Source: Blasia pusilla | Taxonomy: Eukaryota > Marchantiophyta > Marchantiopsida > Blasiales | Direction: 5' to 3' | NCBI GenBank assembly: GCA_050084515.1 | Contig: CM114275.1 | Coordinates: 20,336,001-20,400,000, forward strand | DNA: 64,000 nt | Shown: positions 12,601 through 23,837 of the stretch, piece by piece | Position numbering within the stretch: position 1 is the stretch's first letter | Layout: every line of letters starts with the position of its first letter | The notes under the pieces: generated by a model | Told to the model about the DNA's origin: nothing | What the model saw: only the letters and a program-made list of their open reading frames with translations | The model's database searches: none | Made by a program: the position numbers and the translations under genes

Positions 12601-14312
12601 TAGTAAGGTTCGGATTCCAGTAACTGGAATAATCGCTCCCCCACGGTTTGCCACCACAGCACTATTTTTGGAACTTGGTTGTCTCACTGTTAGAAAACCC
12701 CATTCACCATGCATGGAACTGGCTCTCATCATAGTCAGAGTGCATGCACGGCAACTTCTTCCGCATTTTAACTTTGAATCCACCACTGTTAAAAATATAG
12801 TACAGAAATATTGAACCCTGATGATGATGGAATTGGATTAACTGCTATACCACATCTAGCTCCAACATCAAAGACCCTTAATCAAAGATGGGAGGACAAC
12901 CCAGGATCCCTGGTGAGAGTTTGAATGAGATATCTATCAAGGCAAGTCAGAACCAACACTTTGTGAGGACATTAGGCTCAGAGATCATCTCGGAGTAGAG
13001 TTCCATTAACAGACAATAGTCACCTCATTCTCGTCCGGAAACTTGGAACTCCCCATGAACAGCATGTGCTCTGCAAATGGAAAAATTGACCTCTTGAGAA
13101 TCAACCCAAGAGATGGAAATGTAAGTGCAGAAATGATTTGTCGACGGATGCATGGCCCCTGGTCTAGGGTAACCGACTTGATGGGAAATGTGCCTCAGCA
13201 AGCAGGCTTAACTGATCTTCAATATGGTGGAAAGAGGCAATGCCCTTACCAAGAAAGTGAGCTAGGCCCTGAGCATCTTTGGGATCGGAAAAGCTTCCAA
13301 CTCCAACGCACATCGCCGCGGCGGCCTGCCAAAATCCAGGAACAAAAGATTTTACTAGAGATCCTGATGAAGGTTGCGCAATATCATAGACCAGAGGAAA
13401 AGATCCTAAGTGTGAAATTATTGCTCCGCTTCAAGAATCGTTGGAAATATCCTTAAACCCTCAGCCCTAGATCCCTAATCTTGGTTCACTCCAAGGTGTG
13501 GGCATGGCTCAAGAAACAGAATCCAAACTGGAAGGTGAGGCGAGCGAGGCATGATGAAAATTATTCACACCACGTGGAAAGGAACTTGGTAAACATCGTA
13601 CACACGAAGAGCTGAAAAGGTGAGAAGCTGGCCTTCTTAGTTGGAGCCATTCCACCTTTAGCAGAGCCTGGACCTCTGCTCCCGTCTTCTTCGTCACTCT
13701 CCTCATCCTCGTCGTCTGCATCATCTACAGAGAATCCGGCCCATGCAAATTCAGAAAATTGAAGTCTCCTTCCGAACGGTACTAGCTACAGCACACTGAG
13801 ACCAATCCTTAATTGGAAGTCCAGATTAATGTGTAATAGCGCCACGAAGGATGGCAATCGAGCGGAAGATTTCGAAAGTACTGCCGACGGCTACGACAGG
13901 CGCAATTTAATTCCAATCAAGTGTATTCACAGCTATGTTTGTCGTCGGGGGCACTTCAAGAACACCGGCGAGTGCAATACTCACGATGATCATGGCCACA
14001 ATCCTTCCCGCAGCTGGCATCGCACTGCATGGCATGGTCGCTGTCGTAATGCTTTTCGCTTCCGGATTCCTCTTCGTCGTCGTCGTCGTCGTCGTCGTCC
14101 TCCTCCTCATCCCCAACATCGTCCTCATCTTCATCCTCATCGTCATTTTCCCCGGAATCCACAGACTCGTCCTTCGATTCTGCCATGAGCGGATCATGGA
14201 TCAGAAGTGCCGACAATCCATTGCGAAGGTGCACCACTTGATACTGACGTTGATCCGACGGAGCTTTGATCGGCAGCGGACCGTCCCTGACCAGTTTCCC
14301 TGCCACGCCCAT
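6650..14312 (-). CDS. Nardilysin-like M16 zinc metalloprotease, 20 exons
   Basis: Insulinase-family (M16) endopeptidase of the nardilysin type, predicted 1065 aa. Exons in transcript order: 14312-13985, 13724-13633, 13325-13250, 13070-13024, 12230-12118, 11990-11917, 11668-11573, 11240-11121, 10980-10747, 10482-10334, 10036-9880, 9646-9491, 9387-9005, 8899-8750, 8541-8359, 8189-7986, 7834-7728, 7574-7421, 7235-7114, 6902-6650. All junction phases agree. The inverted zinc motif HFLEH (about residues 163-167) is followed by the distal metal-ligand region REVQAIDSE. The C-terminal KEQLGYRVDCGVR is the usual M16 substrate-groove motif. An acidic run (residues about 47-84, continuing at about 111-122) precedes the active site, the feature that separates nardilysins from insulysins. 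The exon 2 donor is either a GC donor at 13632, as given, or a GT donor at 13605 (9 residues longer). An in-frame upstream ATG at 14480 could add 56 residues. Family assignment is firm; cleavage specificity for dibasic sites is family knowledge only. Confidence 0.93.
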
Positions 14313-14997
14313 GACTCCTAGCGCTTCTCGTCGACAACACGAGCGCGCTCGCTGTATACAACCTCCAGTCTTAGGGTTAGGGATGTTGCTGTCCGCCCTC
14401 TTCCCTCCTCCGTCTCTCCTACTCAATCCGACACCCAATGTGGCAAAAACGCTCAATGTCACCGTCCCCAACCGCTGCATGGAAACTCTCCTTCCCGACG
14501 GACGATGACGCCGCCTCGGGCTCGCAGTCCAGGCACACTACTGCACGCGCCGAATTTCTTGACTGCGCTGCAATTTCGGTGCTTTCGCTCGCACGGGGGA
14601 GAAACTGGGTAGAGGTTGGAGGGTGTGAACTTTACGAGATTGTTGCGCTTCCCAGCGGCCGTATATGCATGGGATCGGAAGACACACAGATAATTACTCT
14701 GTTGGAACTGCGGTCGAGGCCGCAACTCTTGTGACTTGAGAGTGAACGACGTTGCAGCGTGAAACCGACAAAAGCTGTGATGGTCACAGCACTGCGCAGT
14801 GCCTTCTCGAGCTGCGGCCTTCCGTTGCGGCTATGGATGCCGTGATTATTGTTGTCTGTTGAAGTTATTCCAGTTGGAATGTTTTCGGGGTAGAGCGACG
14901 AAATTGTGGAGAAAAAGAGAGAGAGAATTCAATCAGGTTTTCAAATTGATCGTGGTTTCCGAGTAGAGAGTTGGGGTGCGGAATTTCTTGGCAGACG
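14313..14997. promoter_or_regulatory. Head-to-head intergenic region, candidate bidirectional promoter
   Basis: This 685-bp stretch separates the start codons of the minus-strand nardilysin-like gene and the plus-strand DUF1295 gene. If the protease starts at 14480, only 517 bp remain. It must hold both 5' leaders and promoters. I see no clear TATA box. It is GC-richer than the transposon-rich parts of the window. Confidence 0.55.
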
Positions 14998-16496
14998 ATG
15001 GCATCCGCAAATTTGGAAAATGCGGCGTTGGCGGCGGTAGTTCCGATACCGTCGTTGGTCTTCTTCCAGCTTCTGCTCCATGGATGTGACGGTGGATCAG
15101 CAGATTGCAGATATGCCAAGCTGTGGGAGGTCGTTTGTGATTGGGGACGGGAACACCCGCTCCTTCTGGTCAATGTGCTTTTTTTTCTAAACGTCGATGT
15201 TCTCTTCTGGATCATCGGCCTTGTGCAGCAGAGCGTCTGGGTATGCTGTGCTCTCTCCACTTTCTGTTGAACTGCTCCAATTGCTCGTCCCTTGCTTTTT
15301 CAAGCACGCCAGCTGTTTCTTGCTCTGTGTAATTTGGGGCCAATACACTCTCAAGTCTAAGTTTCCCACCATCTCTCCTCTCTCACACACCTCCAGGAAA
15401 AATGTTCATGGAGGCCAGACTCTTGAAATCTAGTGGTAGTGGTGAATGGAATGCGATGGCGATGGTACCATGGAACTGAATTCTCTTCAGAGCGTGGTTC
15501 CCCTGTACAGAACATGACTCGATTCATCCTCTCTTCCTTGGGAGAGACCCTAAATGGGAGGATCCATTTCCGGATCCCATTCCCGAAAGTCTTCTGGTGA
15601 ATCAGGCCCAATGCCGCGAGATTGACCGTCGGACGTCGGTGTTGCATGCAGTTGATAGATCCCTACTGGACAATCGTCCCTGTCCTCATCGCGCATTTCT
15701 ACGCCGCACATCCATCTGCTCAAGCGGACCTCTGGCGCTCACGGGCCGTGATTGCATTAGTTTGGTTTTGGAGTATCCGGCTCACCCACTCATACTTCCG
15801 AAGGGAGAATTGGGCGTGGGGAGAGCGAGAGGATTGGCGATTCACAGACTACCGCAGGAAAACCGGGAAGCATTGGTGGTGGATTAGCTTCTTTCTCGTC
15901 TTCGCCTCGCAGCATGTAAGTTCGCTCCTTCACTGCAGTGGCAGGTCAAATATGTGGTACACCACACGTTCACGTGTTCGGAGGAACTGACAGTTTGGTA
16001 AATTTGGAAATCGCAGGTATTTCTGGTCGGGATTACGCTTCCGATCTACACAGTTTTCAGCAGCGTACAACCGTGGAATGTGTGGGACAGTCTCGCAACC
16101 GTCCTCTGCTTCGCGGGTGTCACAATTGCCTATTTTGCCGACACACAGCTGCATGCTTTCGTTTTCAGGAACAAGATGTTGAAGGATCTGGGGGCCCCGT
16201 GCGAACTGCTTTTAGATAGGGGTCTTTGGTACTATTCGAGGCACCCTAACTATTTCGGAGAGCAGCTGTGGTGGTGGGGGCTGAGCCTGTTCGCCTGGAA
16301 CGTTGGGCAGCCTTGGGCAGTGCTAGGGACGGTGCTGAATTCGGGTTGTCTTGCATACACTACTGTGCTGGTGGAGAAGAGAATGACTCAAGATAAGACG
16401 AGAGCAGCAGTTTACCTGAGCTACCAAAAATCGACCTCAGTTTTGATTCCATGGTTCAAGTCAGGTGGTGACAGTAGTAAATCGAAGTCCAACTGA
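14998..16496 (+). CDS. DUF1295 / steroid-5-alpha-reductase-like membrane protein
   Basis: Three exons, 14998-15240, 15652-15915 and 16017-16496, give a 328-aa protein with all borders GT-AG and phase 0. The C-terminal part has LLDRGLWYYSRHPNYFGEQ, the conserved signature of DUF1295, a branch of the 3-oxo-5-alpha-steroid 4-dehydrogenase / ICMT-like superfamily in which this loop is thought to contact a nucleotide cofactor. Several hydrophobic stretches (for example about residues 46-62, 84-100, 170-190 and 194-215) predict a multi-pass membrane protein. The start at 14998 is the first ATG in frame. The substrate in plants is not known to me, so no reaction is claimed. It is transcribed divergently from the nardilysin-like gene. 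Confidence 0.9.
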
Positions 16497-16639
16497 AGCA
16501 ATGTCTTCCCTTGTCTCCACATAATCATTGTCGCCACTTACACAATCCGCAAGAGGAATGCATACCATTATGAGAGAAGTGACTGAAAATAAGTTTCTCT
16601 AGTTTCAATCTCCTCCAAATGCTAGCTCCTTGCAACAAT

Positions 16640-19315
16640 TCATTCTGCTGCTGGAAAAGAGCACTGCGATGTAAAGATGTTCATAACAATTGATGAAGTT
16701 TCTTCACTGCATTCGGATACATCACGCAAGCCACAGGTCAAAAGATGCATATTTCGTGATCTGGTAGCTGTTAAACTGAAGGAAGACCGAATCACGAACC
16801 CGGAATCTACGTACAAGTAAGTACTTACATAAAGTATGACAGCATGGATTGTTGTTTCTTCTCTCCTTGTCACCCTCGTTGCACCCTTTGATGAACGTCC
16901 CAAATCAAAACTCTGAGTGAACAGGAGCTAGACGACCTGACCCGGTAAATGTTAGCCTCGCTCGAGCTTTAAGTTGGTTTCCTTTTCTGGCAAATTTAGT
17001 GGGTGGCCGGATGTGCCATTTTACGTGGGTATTCAGATTTAACGCATATTTCTCAGTTACGTACGATGGTTGTGGTCGCATAATCTCAACGATGTAGCTT
17101 CGAGGCACCACCTACATTCCAAATTCATAAGACATGATCATTACAAAACACTTCACTTGGCCTCAATATAATGATTCTCCCACACATATCATCTCTATTA
17201 ATCCACTGGCTACTAGTAATTGATTGTCAATTGGCAGAGATGCGCACCCGAGTTAGTCGCGAGCAGATCACGGATGAGGCACCGAAATTCTCGATTCTCT
17301 TCGTGAAGGAACCCCACCTAGAACGGCCAAGTTCATACGAAACTCAATCAGGCGTATCAAGGTAATAAACTCATGTCTGCTGGCGTGACGAAATGTTTCG
17401 AACATAGGGTAACGGTGGAATTGTTGTGTACCTCTTTCTCCGCTTTTACCAAATTCTGTTGACAGGTTGCTAGTTGATGGACTAACAGTTGAACCTGGCG
17501 TGCGAGTCTGTCAAGCTCCATCTCTGCAGCGGCCCCTCTGATCACCAATTTCCTTAGGATATGAGCTTCACTTCATGAGGTACAAAATGGAAATGGAAGT
17601 AGTTCTCCAATAGAGGTTACAGGTACCACACGAAGTCAATTAGCATCTTATCTGCAAGTGATACAAGGTTAGGCAAGTACTCGAGCTCCGGGTGGCGAAT
17701 TGGGCTACGCAGGTCCTTCAAAGTATGCGCGTGCTGCTGGCATGAATATTCGTTTCCATCTTCTTGGTCACCACATCGCTGACAGAATGCCGTCCTGTGC
17801 TTAGTGTAGGCTCCTTGGTGTGAATCTCTCAACACCTTAATGAGCAATCAAAATATGGAATGTGAGAGGCGCAAATTGATGGCCAGATACTATGTAAGAA
17901 CAGTGAGCTGTCCCCGGGTTACTCGACTCGAACAAATGACTTCAAGAGTTTCGAGTGGATCTTTCTAACCTCATAGCAGATGGAATAGATGAGCACGTGC
18001 TAATGGGAGTCAGTGAATCCACACCTTCTCTGTTCTGGACACGGCAATATGATTGTCAATTGATTGTGGAGGCCCTCGTGCATCACCAGGGCTAGGCAAG
18101 CCGCAAAACCTCGTTGGCTGGGGATCAATCCCCACCCTTACACTGTGCTGTTCACTGCAATATTTTCAAGAACAGTCAGGCTCAGCTGTTGATTCAGCGC
18201 AGATTGCTTGACATTGGCTACAAGGGGTTCGTTGGAGCAACCTACGGACAGGGATGCCAGGTTGCTTAAGTCTCTATCTACCTTGAGAAGTGACCTTGAT
18301 TTTCAGCATCTTTGAGTGAGGGTGTGTCGGCCTCGTCCACTCCTGCTGCATCGCCAATCTGCGCGGCAAAGTCACATACATTCTCAAGAGACTACGTAGA
18401 GAAGTTCAAACCTCTCGTGGAACTCACAGCAGAAATAGATTATTCCGGATTTTCACTGACCAGGAGCTGCTAATTATTGATTTTTCCGTTCACTCACTTG
18501 CGGGAACGGGAAAACAAGTGCTGAGTAGAGCTACTGAGAAATCCGGGGGTGTAGAAATGAATGGCGAGACCACATTATTGAACGAGACTAATACCTCAAA
18601 GCTTTGATGAGACAGCATGTGGCGTATCTTCTGAATCTGTCCGAAGATCTGATTTCTACTAGCTTCCGTGTAATCGAAAGCACTTCTGGACACGGTCTGC
18701 TTTACTCGAGACAATTGACAACTCTCAATTAATGCAGCATTGTCGTCCTCAAATGGACTCTGCTTACTCTGGCCGTCCACATCTCCTGCACCGACGCCCT
18801 GCCAGTCGTTTCCAATATCGTCAGTTCTAAAGATGTGAGAGGCGCGTTTCAGTCAATTTTCGTTCCCACACACTTGACATCTGCGGGTCCGGGACACGGA
18901 CAGTTTCATTAAGCCTGTGGTTGTTTCATTAAGCGATATCATGGAGAACTTGCCACTCAAAATTCTCGGAATCTGCACTCACGTGAAGATCCACTGCTCT
19001 CTGTCCCTGTGAGTTACATACTCTCTTACAGACGGTTCATGAGAGACGAAAGTAGTCGAAACAGCGACCTACTTGAGTCAAATTGCGAATTTCCGACGGG
19101 TTTTTTGCCTGTGAGCCTCGGAGGTTTTGCTCTCGCCAGAATTTCGCTTGCACTTTGTTGTGTGCGAACTTCGGGGGCTGCTGCAGCTCATCCCCGGCGG
19201 ACCATTCGTAAACTTCCACATCCTCATTCCACATCTTCGGATCAACAACCATCCCTTCCGACGTGCCCATTATTGTCGACACCACGGGAAACGATGCGTC
19301 ACTCCGCATGATCAT
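16640..19315 (-). CDS. Unidentified multi-exon protein gene
   Basis: I do not recognise this gene. Four 5' exons can be joined in phase: 19315-19073, 18798-18595, 18358-18295 and 18217-18142, giving about 195 residues that start near MIMRSDASFPVVS and include WNEDVEVYEWSAGDE and IFGQIQKIRHMLSHQ. Further plausible coding pieces lie downstream on the same strand. A Cys/His-rich piece (17617-17840) contains CQRCGDQEDGNEYSCQQHAH, followed by LRSPIRHPELEYLPNLV. A helical, coiled-coil-like piece (17440-17540) contains MELDRLARQVQLLVHQL. A final piece (about 16640-16815) ends SQCSFPAAE and stop. I could not connect these to exon 4 with consistent phases. The start ATG (19315) is a choice; one at 19270 is also possible. 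The C-x2-C...C-x3-H pattern suggests a zinc-binding region, without a family name. Confidence 0.5.
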
Positions 19316-19650
19316 CTCATCGCCACCAAACTTTCGAAACTTCTGTTCGCCTCCTTCAACCTTCACGAGCCTTTCATCTTAGCCATCATCAATGCTGCGC
19401 TTTCCGCAATGCTTCATCACTCATTCAGCCTCCAGATTCCACCCGCACCACTTTCAAAACATGAACGTGCAACAAATGCCCTCAACAAATGCTCGCACCC
19501 TCCCTGCGATCGGCGAGCATAGATTAGGCACACAGGAGACACACGCAGAGGGAGAGGGAGGACCGTTGTGGTGGCATGGAATTTGAACGGCAGCTGTGGT
19601 GGGTCCGCAGGCATACCGGCGGATACGGGAAAGCGACTGACACGTGGCAA
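19316..19650. other. Likely 5' flank of the unidentified gene
   Basis: Moderately GC-rich DNA with no gene recognised. It probably contains the leader and promoter of the minus-strand gene that starts near 19315. A GA-rich patch lies at about 19547-19562. Confidence 0.35.
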
Positions 19651-21170
19651 CGTATACGGGCTATCTGAGGATGGCGGGATCTCTTAGGTGTAATTCTCTG
19701 AGCCGCTAAAGGTACCGGGACGAATCCGGGAGTAAGGTTGGGCGTGGCCGATTGAAATGACGCACTTGCGGTTCTCTTTCTGAATCGACGTTATAAATCG
19801 TGCACACGCTCTCTTTGTATTACGTGTTTAATACCGGTATTTCCGGTCGAAATCAGGGTATCTGCGAAGGTTTAGCTTTCGACCGGCAGGTGTCGATTTT
19901 GAGAGGGAAAGAGTCTAGTTGCGCCTCCCCTCTTAGGGAGTTGGGCCACAGTGGCACCCCTCCTTTGCTCCCGATTTTTGGTTAGAGATAGACCGCTCCT
20001 TCTACACTACGTCTCCCAGGTCGAGGATGGCTCTTTCCCACTTCAGTCTTCACTCACAACTTGTAGAGATTCCCTTCGAGTTGAGGCCGAGCCGTTCTCC
20101 CCACTTTCTCCTCCTTAGTTACCTCCTCGGTCATCTGGGCTCCAATCTTCCTTGATGGAAGCCCACTTTGAGGCAGTTTTTAGAGGCACTATGTCTGACG
20201 GGAATATCCCCATGGAGGTTAGGGCCCGTATTCGCTCTTGCTCCGGAAAGGGGGCAGGCTCATGGGTAGGGGCGCGCCCCCTTCTCCAGGCTTTCCGTAT
20301 CGCACCACTTACCTATACCACAGCGATGCGGTTCCGCTTGGGCCTCCCCCAACCATCGGTGGTTGGTTCGACACACTACGAGTGTCGCCGGAGCCTGGAT
20401 CCACTTGGTGTGCATTTGGCACGCTGTCCAGTTGGGGGTGAGAGGATAGCCACTCACGATGCAGTGCGGGATATCATGTTCAGTATTGCTCGGGAGAGTG
20501 GCTTCCATGTAAGAGAGAGAGAGGCACTACTCCATGCGGGATTCCCTCATTCGTGCGATCTCTACATGACACGTGAGGCCGAGGTGGTTGTGGCGACGTG
20601 GTAGTCTGAGATCCCACGCGGGAGGCGGTCGAGCCCAAGTGGTGGCCCAAGGGCGAATGCTACAAGGAGCGGCGGCGGCGGGCGGCGGCGAAGAAGACAC
20701 ATATCTACTGATCGACTACACGAGGACACATCTTCATCCCCCGGCCATAGAGATGTATGGGGCTATGGGGGAGAGGTTCGACTCGTTCCTTGCGGATTGC
20801 GCCCATCATCTCCACTCGAGAAATGGGTTGTCCTTAGCTACTTCGATTCTGTATTGTAGGCAACGGGTCTCCATAGCGTTGCAACATGCCCAGGCTAATG
20901 GGATTTTGCGGCGGGCTCAGGCTGTGGGAGACGCCGACGCTAGAGGCCCACTTAGTAATAGTCATAGCTCTCTTGTTATAGCTAATATTGTCTCTGCTGT
21001 TGGTGAGTTTCGTCGTTAAGGGGGGGAATGCCCCCTTCTTCCTTTTCTGGTCCTGTTGTGGCCTTCAAGTTTTGACTCTTTGAGTCCCCCTCTTTTGTAC
21101 TTCCGATGGGTTTTCCATCACTCGTTTTTATCGAAATGCATCTTTGTTTTTTTTTCTTTCGGGGGGTTTC
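19650..21170 (+). mobile_element. 3' end of a degenerate non-LTR retrotransposon
   Basis: The plus-strand frame 20152-20604 reads MRFRLGLPQP, then a Cys/His cluster around SLDPLGVHLARCPVGGERIA and THDAVRDIMFSIARE. This resembles the C-terminal Cys/His plus nuclease-like region that follows RT in some plant non-LTR elements. The frame then shifts. It continues at 20690-21019 as LLIDYTRTHLHPPAIEMYG and FLADCAHH...YCRQRVSIALQ, ending in a stop at 21017-21019. A GC-rich 3' tail follows. The RT core is absent or unrecognisable and frameshifts are present, so this is a 5'-truncated, dead copy. The 5' boundary at 19650 is uncertain. Confidence 0.7.
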
Positions 21171-23837
21171 TCGTTAATCGTTCCCTAAATTAACGGTATT
21201 ACTAATGGCGTCATGGGTGACAGATTTCATTCCTTTAGAGAAACTTATTGTATTTCTAATCATATATTCTTTTCAACTGATAATTTTTCATTTCAGATAA
21301 ATAGAAAGTTTTTAATTAGAATTAGTGTAATGCGCGGATTTCAGTTGTCATTCATAACAAAGTTCCAAATGCTATTTTAAATTATATTGAAAGTCTTTGG
21401 GTACATAACATAAAATAAAATAGTTGTTAAAATTGCAGGTACTAAGAGTAGAAGAGTAATTAGAGTATTCATATATAGAATATCTTTTAAATCTAATAAA
21501 TTTGGGATTAAAGATGGAAGAGACATGGTGGAATGCTAATTTTAATTTCAGACGTCAGAGTATTTCAGTTCACCTACACAAGACGCGATTAAGTCTACGA
21601 ATCAAAGTTTCACTATCACTTTTTTCGTTCCACAGATCATTTTCACGATCTTGAGAGTGATTCATTTCTTAGAGAACAATCAGTTTTAAACACCTTTCAA
21701 AAACTGTTGGAACATGTTATACAGTGTACGACGCCAAGTTCTTATTCTCGTCCGGAGAAACTTGGATGTGCCCAGTGATTTAATTGCTTAGTTGCACATT
21801 CGCTCCACCAATGATATGAATTATGGGTGACAGATATGAATTATGGGTGGCAGGGTGAATGAATGTGCCCACAAACTTATTTGCTTAGTTGTACACTCAC
21901 TATACCAATGATTTGAATTAAAGGTGATGGTGTGAACAATTGCAAGGACTCTACACTTGTCCGAAATTTGAAAGATCATAACGCCCGTCCCTAATGCATA
22001 CCCTAGTCCATCAGAAACGTAGATGGAACAACCATGGAACTTGTGGAGGGAGAAGATTAGGCTGACGTTTACCTATTGGACGTTAGAGAAAGATGGAGAG
22101 AACTTTCAAGTATTGTGAGTACCAAATAGCTGACAACCATTCTATCTGAAGGATGTACATATAAAATTGGAGGGGAATAGGAAGAAAAAAATGGATGATG
22201 TAAATCATCTTAGAAATTTCAAATACGGAGGATAAGAGAATAAACATCCAATAGTAGTTACCAGAAGTATGTTACATCTTTTATCTTCTACTTTTCTTAA
22301 TGTGGGGATCAGGATAGGAAAGAAAGAAGTGAACCAAACAAATATGAGGGGAGGAGACACCCTAATGAACACTAGATGTACTCAGAAAGCACGGGAATTG
22401 GCGAAGTGGCGTAAATGAACCTAAACGGTCTTTGGCTATGAGACTAGTGTAACATGAAAGAGGGAAATGTTTTAGACCTTTTGCCTACCCCTCTTGACAA
22501 GCATCTCAAATCCACAATCGCCCTCTGGTACATTGCTGTTCCCAATTGATACACAATGGGGAAAACTACTCACTGGAAAACAATGTTCTCATCGGGAACC
22601 CATGGATCCCTCTTACGCTCAGAATATGGCCATTCCATTGAAACCCGTATTGGACGGGCCAAGTTCCGTTCGGTAGACGAGTTCTCCTATATCAATTCAG
22701 ATGACCTGGTGTAAAGCTCGTCAAGGCCCACTTAGAAGCCAACTATGTGGCAGGAATGTTCCGTCACAAACCCGCTACTTCATAAGTCGAAATTTCCTCT
22801 TTGACATCATGAACTCGGACGACGCTAAGCCGGTGATAACCAGCCTCTTCAGGACATATAGGAGCAACGGGGGCGTTCATTGACTCCTGCTGCACAGGAT
22901 AACGATCGATACCCTCATCGCTACTCAGTAATCACAGTAAGGCTTTCCACAGACGAACGCTCCAACTCGTATTGACGCTGAAACCCTGTACTGATGATCT
23001 AAACCAACACAGGTAGAGTTCATTGCAGTTGACATGTTCTTGCCAGGACATAGCCCTAGGATACAAGAAAGTTCAACGAAGAAACCATCGTAAACCAAAT
23101 CACATAAATTGGGGCGCAGGAGAGAGTGATCCGAGACACAGCAAATATCCGACTGGAGACGCCAGGATAAGCTCATAGGAAGTGGCATTCTGCCAACGGC
23201 CACAGCCAACTGAGTTGCAGCAGGAACACGATCACAACGACTTCGGAATGTTGGGACTTATCAGAAGGATTCCCTTCAATTCGCTGAGTAAAATCTGCAG
23301 CTTACGTGCTGCAAGTCAGGGTTGGCATGACAAAGCAGTTCTCCACGGGAAGAGATACAGAGTAGCTTCCCCACGTATATCTCATGCAGGCTAAGAAAAC
23401 TTCACTCCGGATAATACACATTGACGACACCATTGAAGCATACGTCTAAGATCAAGGTACAAGGGTTTAGGCACCGGCACGTACAATTTAAGGAAGCCTT
23501 GGTTAAGGCTTCGGGGAAAGCCAATACATTGCAGGGGGGACATATGGTCCAAGCTTTAGAAGGTACAAGGTTTGGATTCGAACACCGGTCATGTCGAAAT
23601 GGCTCGCCAGACATACAAACTCTTCCAGTTGATAGGTCGTTATTGACAAAGGAGTGGAAGGGGAACGGAATTATTGCTCATAAGGCCTCCAGTACACCCC
23701 ATTCACTCTCGCATCTTCACTGGTGTTGTCCTTGAGGACAGGACAGATATGCTAATGAGATCTCGTCTAGAGAATACACAGAAGACGGGGGTAATTGGTG
23801 TTCATTCCAAGAATTTCTCCAGGATAGCGACCTTCAG
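21171..23837. other. Gene-poor DNA with weak unexplained ORFs
   Basis: 21171-22440 is AT-rich without coding signal. It contains a loose duplication (about 21771-21835 and 21866-21930, both with TTTGCTTAGTTG-like phrases). 22494-23735 holds several short plus-strand ORFs, the longest at 23421-23735 (104 codons), with more balanced base composition. None resembles a family I know and their frames are broken. The right end probably includes the SPC25 3' UTR. Confidence 0.4.

Noticed and set aside
13935-14321. Plus-strand ORF with a poly-Val stretch
   Set aside because: It is the antisense shadow of the Asp/Glu-rich linker of the nardilysin-like protein.
23560-23590. Minus-strand GTTCGAATCC resembling a tRNA T-loop
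   Set aside because: The flanking bases do not form a T-stem and no anticodon or acceptor stem is found around it.
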